Source: Methylobacterium sp. FF17
Lineage (GTDB): Bacteria; Pseudomonadota; Alphaproteobacteria; Rhizobiales; Beijerinckiaceae
Assembly (NCBI RefSeq): GCF_025813715.1
Contig: NZ_CP107532.1
Span: forward strand, 124,001 to 188,000
Reading direction: 5' to 3'
DNA length: 64,000 bases
Part shown: in pieces, positions 59,863 to 64,000 of the stretch
Layout: each line of letters opens with the position of its first letter
Numbering within the stretch: the first letter of the stretch is position 1
Made by a program: the position numbers and the translations under genes
The notes under the pieces: model-generated
The model's database searches: none
Told to the model about the DNA's origin: nothing
The model's input: only the letters and a program-made list of their open reading frames with translations

Positions 59863-61854
59863 TCAGCGTCCCCCAAGGGTGGAACGCAATACCGTTTCCA
59901 GGTCCGCGACGCCGAACGGCTTTCGCAGCAGGACCGCGGACGGACCGACGGCCTTCTCGATGGCGTCCGTCTCGGAATAGCCGCTCGCGAAGATGATGGG
60001 CAGCGTCGGACGCTGCCTCCGCACGACCTCCGCCATCTGTGCACCGGTCATTCCCGGCATCGCGAAGTCGAGCAAGAGAAGGTCCGGATCGACCTCCTCC
60101 AGCATCGAGAGGCCCTGTTGGGCATCCTCTGCGGCCGTCACCTGGAAGCCGAGGGTCTCCAGAGATACGGTGAGGAACAGCCGCACATCCGGGTCGTCGT
60201 CCACCAAGAGGACCTTTTGGGCGGCATAGGATGCCGAAGGAGCTTGGTCACCGGCGGCGGCATCAACCCCGGCCTTCACCGGAACGAACGGGAGGCTGAG
60301 GACGATGGTGGTGCCTCGCGGGAGATCCCGTTCGATCCGTGCGGTGCCTCCGGCCTGCCTTGCCATGGCATAGACCTGGCTCAGGCCCAGACCTGTGCCC
60401 TGGCCGACGCCCTTGGTGGTGAAGAATGGCTCGAAGGCACGGGCGGCGACGGCCGTCGTCATGCCTGTCCCCGTGTCGGCGACGCTAATCTCGACGTACA
60501 TGCCGGGCGGCAGGTCGTGGTCCTCGGCGACCTTGCGCTCGGTTACGGCGACGATGAGGTCGCCTCCGTCCGGCATGGCATCGCGCGCGTTGATGGCGAG
60601 GTTCAGCAGCGCCATCTCAAGCTGGGTCGGATCGGTCAGCACGCCGAGATCCTCGGGGCCGCTGTCTAGGGTCAGACGGACGAGGGGGCCGGCGGAGGTC
60701 TGGAGGATCTCGGTCAGGCCCGCGACTAGGCTCGTGACGTTCGTGGGTCGCAGCTCAAGCTTCTGCGCACGCGAGAAGGCCAGCAACTGGGCGGTGAGCT
60801 TGGCTCCGCGCTCCGCTGCCTGCAGGCCGTTCCGAGCCAGGCGTGCGACGCGCGGCGCGTCGTCGGGCTTGCGCAGGATCAGGTCGAAGCTTCCCAGGGC
60901 GGCTTGGAGGAGGTTGTTGAAGTCGTGCGCCAGGCCGCCCGTGAGCTGTCGCAGGGCCTCCATCTTGTGTCCTTGGCGCAGGGCCTCCTCGCGACGCAGG
61001 TCTTCGGTGACGTCGCGCCCGACTGTGTAGAAGCTGCTGCCTTCCGCGTCCGCTTCTGGAACGGCGGACCAGGCGAAGGGAATGGCCGTGCCGTCCGACC
61101 TCAAGAGCCGGACATGGAACTGGTGCACGGCCTGGCCGCTTCGGAGCGTAGCGACGACCTCGCCGGTCAGCGTGAGGTCGTCCGGATGGATGATCTCCGA
61201 GAAGGGCCTTGCCAGCAGGTCCGCTTCCGGACGTCCGAGCTGGCGCGACCAAGCCGGGTTGATCGACGTCAGGTAGCCCTCGAAGGTGGCAACCCCGAAC
61301 AGGTCGCGGCTCGCCTCGAACAGGCGGTCGCGCTCGCGCTTCGCCTTGGCGACCTGACGGCGTTCGCCGATAACCCGGTCGGTCGTCTCGGTGCAGGCGC
61401 AGAACAGGCCGGCGATGCCGCCGCCCTTGTCCGGCACCGGGGTGTACGAGAACGAGAAGTGGGTCTCCTCGGGATAGCCGTTCCTGTGGAGCGTCAGGGT
61501 GAGGTCATCCATGTGGATCGGCTCGCCGGCGAACACGCGGTCCATCAGTCCGCCGACCGTCTCGATGACTTCTGGTCAGACCTCGAAGAAGGGCCGCGAG
61601 AGTGCGGCCGGATGCCGGGTCCCGAGCATCTCGGAGTAGCCGTCGTTGTAGAGGAGCGTGCGCTCCGGCCCCCAGGCGACGAACATGGGCTGGCCGGAAC
61701 CGAGCATCACCCGGACCAGGGTGAGCAAGGACTGGGGCCAATCGCCCGGGGGGCCGAGGGGCGTTCGGCTCCAATCCTGTTCGCGCAGGAGCGACCCTGT
61801 TTCGCCGCCATCGGGAAACGACCCGCACTTCGCTTGGAATACCGTGGAACTCAA
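59863..61854 (-). pseudogene. PAS hybrid histidine kinase interrupted by a TGA codon
   Basis: From TTG 61854 the frame encodes an N-terminal PAS-like module (REQDWSRTPLGPPGDWPQSL, WGPERTLLYNDGY) up to FFEV. There TGA (61578-61576) stands where relatives have Trp, and the same frame goes on PEVIETVGGLMDRVF to the end at 59863. The homologous kinase at 29095 reads WGEIWPVIGSEVDKV here. The remaining 560 codons from ATG 61545 encode PAS, HisKA ([13 protein letters not shown]), HATPase and a receiver (Asp in DLLLLDFAMPG) and might still give a shortened kinase. A single G-to-A change explains the break. Confidence 0.8.
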
Positions 61855-62234
61855 CGTCTGGCGCCTTCCCTGTGACGCCCACGACCGCGCCTGGTCGGTG
61901 GGTGCTGACTTGCCTATCCTTGCCTTCGGAACCGTCCTGTCGCTTCACGCGACCCGTCACCGCCGGTACGAGGGTCCCCGCGGTCCGCGACGTAGATGTG
62001 GCGGACAATCCGGCCGTCAAGCGACGCGTCGCGGCATCGTCCCGAGCGGGGACATGTGCGTTCGGGCGCTGCTCGGGCGCTCTCGCGAGGCAAGCGGACG
62101 CCCGCCTTTCCACCCATCGGGCCGGTGACCGGGCGATCCGGGATGCGACGTCGAAGCCTGTCGAGGAGCGGACCCTGGCCCGTTACGCGAGGTTCGATGG
62201 ATACGACCGGCCCAATGATCGGAGCTTTCCGACC
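61855..62234. other. gene-free stretch of 380 bp
   Basis: It lies between the broken kinase and the DUF2934 gene. Frames crossing it on both strands are arginine/proline-rich shadows. I see no repeat, RNA or promoter that can be defended. Confidence 0.35.
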
Positions 62235-62417
62235 ATGCCAGACGACGGGATCACCTTCGAACGCATTCGGGAACGTGCCTACGACATCTGGGACTGCAAC
62301 CATCGGCCGGATGGATTCGACGTGGAGTTCTGGCTCATGGCCAAACGCGAGCTCAATGCCGAGGCGGCCGCGGCGACGACGGCCCGCCGCGAGGACCTCA
62401 GCGAACTTGCGTCGTGA
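62235..62417 (+). CDS. DUF2934 micro-protein
   Basis: The 60-aa protein MPDDGITFERIRERAYDIWD, then RPDGFDVEFWLMAKREL matches DUF2934, short helical proteins frequent in Methylobacterium and Bradyrhizobium. The start at ATG 62235 is chosen because upstream in-frame sequence has no protein character. Function unknown. It faces the diguanylate cyclase gene tail-to-tail across 16 bp. Confidence 0.82.
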   Translation: MPDDGITFERIRERAYDIWDCNHRPDGFDVEFWLMAKRELNAEAAAATTARREDLSELAS

Positions 62418-62433
62418 GAAGGTCCGGGCTCGC

Positions 62434-63957
62434 TCAGCCCCCGACGACGCGCAAGGGCTGCCTTTCGCCGGACCGCACGACGGCGGACGCTGCGCAACGG
62501 GTCTGGTTGCGACCGCCCGCCTTGGCCTCGTAGAGGGCCGCATCCGCGCGGGCAAGGAGGTCGGCGGCATCGGCGACACCGGATGCCAGCCCGATGCTGA
62601 CCGTGACGGCACCCGCACCGATTCCGACGGATGCGACGGCCAGCGTCCTGACCTGGGCATGCACTTCCCCCGCGACGCGCAGGGCGCCGGCCTCGTCCGT
62701 GTCGGGCAGCAGGAGAACGAACTCCTCGCCGCCGACCCGGCAGACGAGATCCGAGGGGCGGTGCACGCATGCGGTCAGGCCCCGGGCGAGCCCCTTCAGC
62801 ACCTCGTCGCCGACCGCGTGGCCATAGCGGTCGTTGTAGCGCTTGAAGTGGTCCGCATCGACGACGAGCAGCGAGAGCGGCCTGCCCGTGCGGCCTGCAT
62901 CGGCGCAGGCTCGCCGGTACGCTTCCTCGAAGCGCCGGCGGTTGGCCAGCCCGGTCAGGGCGTCGGTCTCTGAGAGCCTCGCGAGTTCGGCCTGCATCGC
63001 GGCACGGCGGCGGAGCTCACGCCCGAACAGCACCGACAGGACGACCGTCAGCCCGCACAGGATCAGCACGACCGTGCCTATCACCAGGGCCTTGGCCCTC
63101 CAGCTGGCCTCCACCTCGTCGACCGAGAGTGCCACGTTCAGGATCAGCGGCAACTCGCCGACGCGGGTGAAGGTGTAGAGCCGCCGCACGCCGTCACGGA
63201 CGGAAGTTTCGACGAACGTACCCGCTCCCTCGCGAGCGAACCGGTCGAAGGTCCGGGAGCCGGCGATGTTCACGCCGACGTCGGCCTCCAGGAAGGGGTG
63301 GCGGGTGATGCGCGTGCCGTCCTTCAGGTAGAGGTTGATCGCACCCTCGTTGCCGAGACCGATCTGGTCGAAGAGGCGCCCGAAGTAGGTCAGCTTCAGG
63401 CTGCCCAGCACCAACCCGCCGAAGGAGCCATCGGGCTTGTCGATACGGCGACTGAAGTTGACCATGCGCTCGCCGGTCAGGCGCGAGACGATAGGCCGTC
63501 CGACGTAAAGCCCGAGATGGCGGTTGGCCTTGTGGGCCTGGAAGTAGTCACGGTCGGCGTAGTTGCCCTTGCGCGGGGGCGAGGCGGCGAGGTCCTCGAT
63601 GACGTCGCCGTTCTCGTCGAGGACGAACATCACGCCGAGGTCGCGCGCGCTCGCGGCGCGGTCGAACAGGACGAGCTGGCGCATGGTCGCGTCGAGTCGC
63701 GCCAGGCCAGGCGCCCGCAGGTTGTCCTGGACGGCCTGGAGCGTGAGGTCGATGACCTCGACGTTCCGGGCGATGTCGCGCTCGATGACCTGCAGAAGGT
63801 TGCGGGAGGTCTGCTCGGCCTTGTCCCAGGCGTCACGCCGCAGGTCCATCAGCATCAGGCCCGAGATGACGAGCATGCCGACAGGCGCGAGCACGCCGAG
63901 TGCGATCCAGGTGTGGGCGGAGCGAAGCCGTCGCGCGAGACGAAGCGGCATGGACAT
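62434..63957 (-). CDS. diguanylate cyclase with periplasmic Cache domain
   Basis: The 507-aa protein has a membrane helix (about residues 17-38), a periplasmic Cache region (about 45-290, GNYADRDYFQAHKANRHLGLYVGRP, LGSLKLTYFGRLFDQI), a second membrane helix (about 297-317) and a GGDEF domain (about 335-490). The active site reads GGEEF in CRVGGEEFVLLLP, and an RxxD inhibitory site (RPSD) lies five residues before it, so the enzyme should be active and subject to product inhibition by c-di-GMP. The Cache ligand is unknown. AAAGG precedes the ATG. Confidence 0.95.
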   Translation of the reverse strand: MSMPLRLARRLRSAHTWIALGVLAPVGMLVISGLMLMDLRRDAWDKAEQTSRNLLQVIERDIARNVEVIDLTLQAVQDNLRAPGLARLDATMRQLVLFDRAASARDLGVMFVLDENGDVIEDLAASPPRKGNYADRDYFQAHKANRHLGLYVGRPIVSRLTGERMVNFSRRIDKPDGSFGGLVLGSLKLTYFGRLFDQIGLGNEGAINLYLKDGTRITRHPFLEADVGVNIAGSRTFDRFAREGAGTFVETSVRDGVRRLYTFTRVGELPLILNVALSVDEVEASWRAKALVIGTVVLILCGLTVVLSVLFGRELRRRAAMQAELARLSETDALTGLANRRRFEEAYRRACADAGRTGRPLSLLVVDADHFKRYNDRYGHAVGDEVLKGLARGLTACVHRPSDLVCRVGGEEFVLLLPDTDEAGALRVAGEVHAQVRTLAVASVGIGAGAVTVSIGLASGVADAADLLARADAALYEAKAGGRNQTRCAASAVVRSGERQPLRVVGG

Positions 63958-64000
63958 CGACGGCCTTTCGCAAGCAGGGTTCTTCGTTGCTTGGTATCTG

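Noticed and set aside
1..64000. CRISPR arrays, tRNA and rRNA genes
   Set aside because: I saw no regularly spaced direct repeats, no cloverleaf candidates with a conserved TTC arm, and no rRNA-like sequence. I could not run a dedicated search.

Overview
The window reads as chromosome or large-replicon DNA of a pink-pigmented methylotroph of the genus Methylobacterium/Methylorubrum (Alphaproteobacteria, Hyphomicrobiales). The evidence is high G+C with long antisense shadow ORFs, an NAD-dependent tungsten/molybdenum formate dehydrogenase of the fdh1 type (fused NuoE/NuoF-like beta subunit of 572 aa, alpha subunit of 990 aa), a formaldehyde-dehydrogenase-like zinc alcohol dehydrogenase, many HWE-family histidine kinases, many FNR-fold regulators and several DUF6894 micro-proteins. 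The genus call is inference from gene content; no rRNA, tRNA or CRISPR array was seen.

Layout. 0-2.2 kb: left-edge debris (a partial gene, a phage-like ORF, a short fragment, a MocR regulator cut at an interspersed repeat). 2.2-8 kb: LysR regulator/azoreductase pair, AraC regulator, PhzF-RidA-solute-binding-protein cluster, DUF4260 membrane protein. 8.3-15 kb: five Crp/Fnr-type regulators interleaved with DUF6894 micro-proteins. 15.1-16.5 kb: an IS110-family (IS1111-like) element with 15-bp subterminal inverted repeats and a candidate guide-RNA end. 16.6-18.8 kb: tyrosine recombinase, a decayed metallophosphoesterase, an avidin-like protein and a broken mobB. 19-24.2 kb: fdh1 operon. 24.2-33.3 kb: three large sensor kinases and a Crp/Fnr regulator on the minus strand. 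33.6-41 kb: DUF4126 protein, then an ECF41 sigma-factor locus with three matching promoters, then a divergent epimerase/LysR pair. 41.4-48 kb: a heat-shock/general-stress segment (hsp20 with an EcfG-like promoter and a ROSE-like thermometer, a YqcI/YcgG protein with an EcfG-like promoter, a HWE kinase, an SDR, a Crp/Fnr regulator). 48.4-64 kb: hybrid kinases, a KaiC-like ATPase operon, patatin, zinc alcohol dehydrogenase, two more kinases and a diguanylate cyclase.

How it fits together. Apart from formate oxidation (fdh1), the window is dominated by signal perception: eight sensor kinases, seven Crp/Fnr proteins, an ECF41 sigma factor, a diguanylate cyclase and a KaiC/kinase pair, with no free-standing response regulator. 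The clearest new regulatory circuit is the ECF41 locus. An identical -35/-10 pair (TGTCACA-N16-CGTC) precedes the membrane-protein/sigma operon, an NmrA-like SDR and a metallo-beta-lactamase-fold hydrolase, which predicts a local three-promoter regulon.

Decay is a second theme. At least seven genes are truncated or broken by single events: mocR, two metallophosphoesterases, mobB, a small membrane-anchored protein (amber), a hybrid kinase (TGA in place of a Trp codon) and a tail fragment behind a kinase. An AAGCGGAC-rich interspersed repeat recurs in at least seven intergenic places, one of them at the breakpoint of the mocR remnant.
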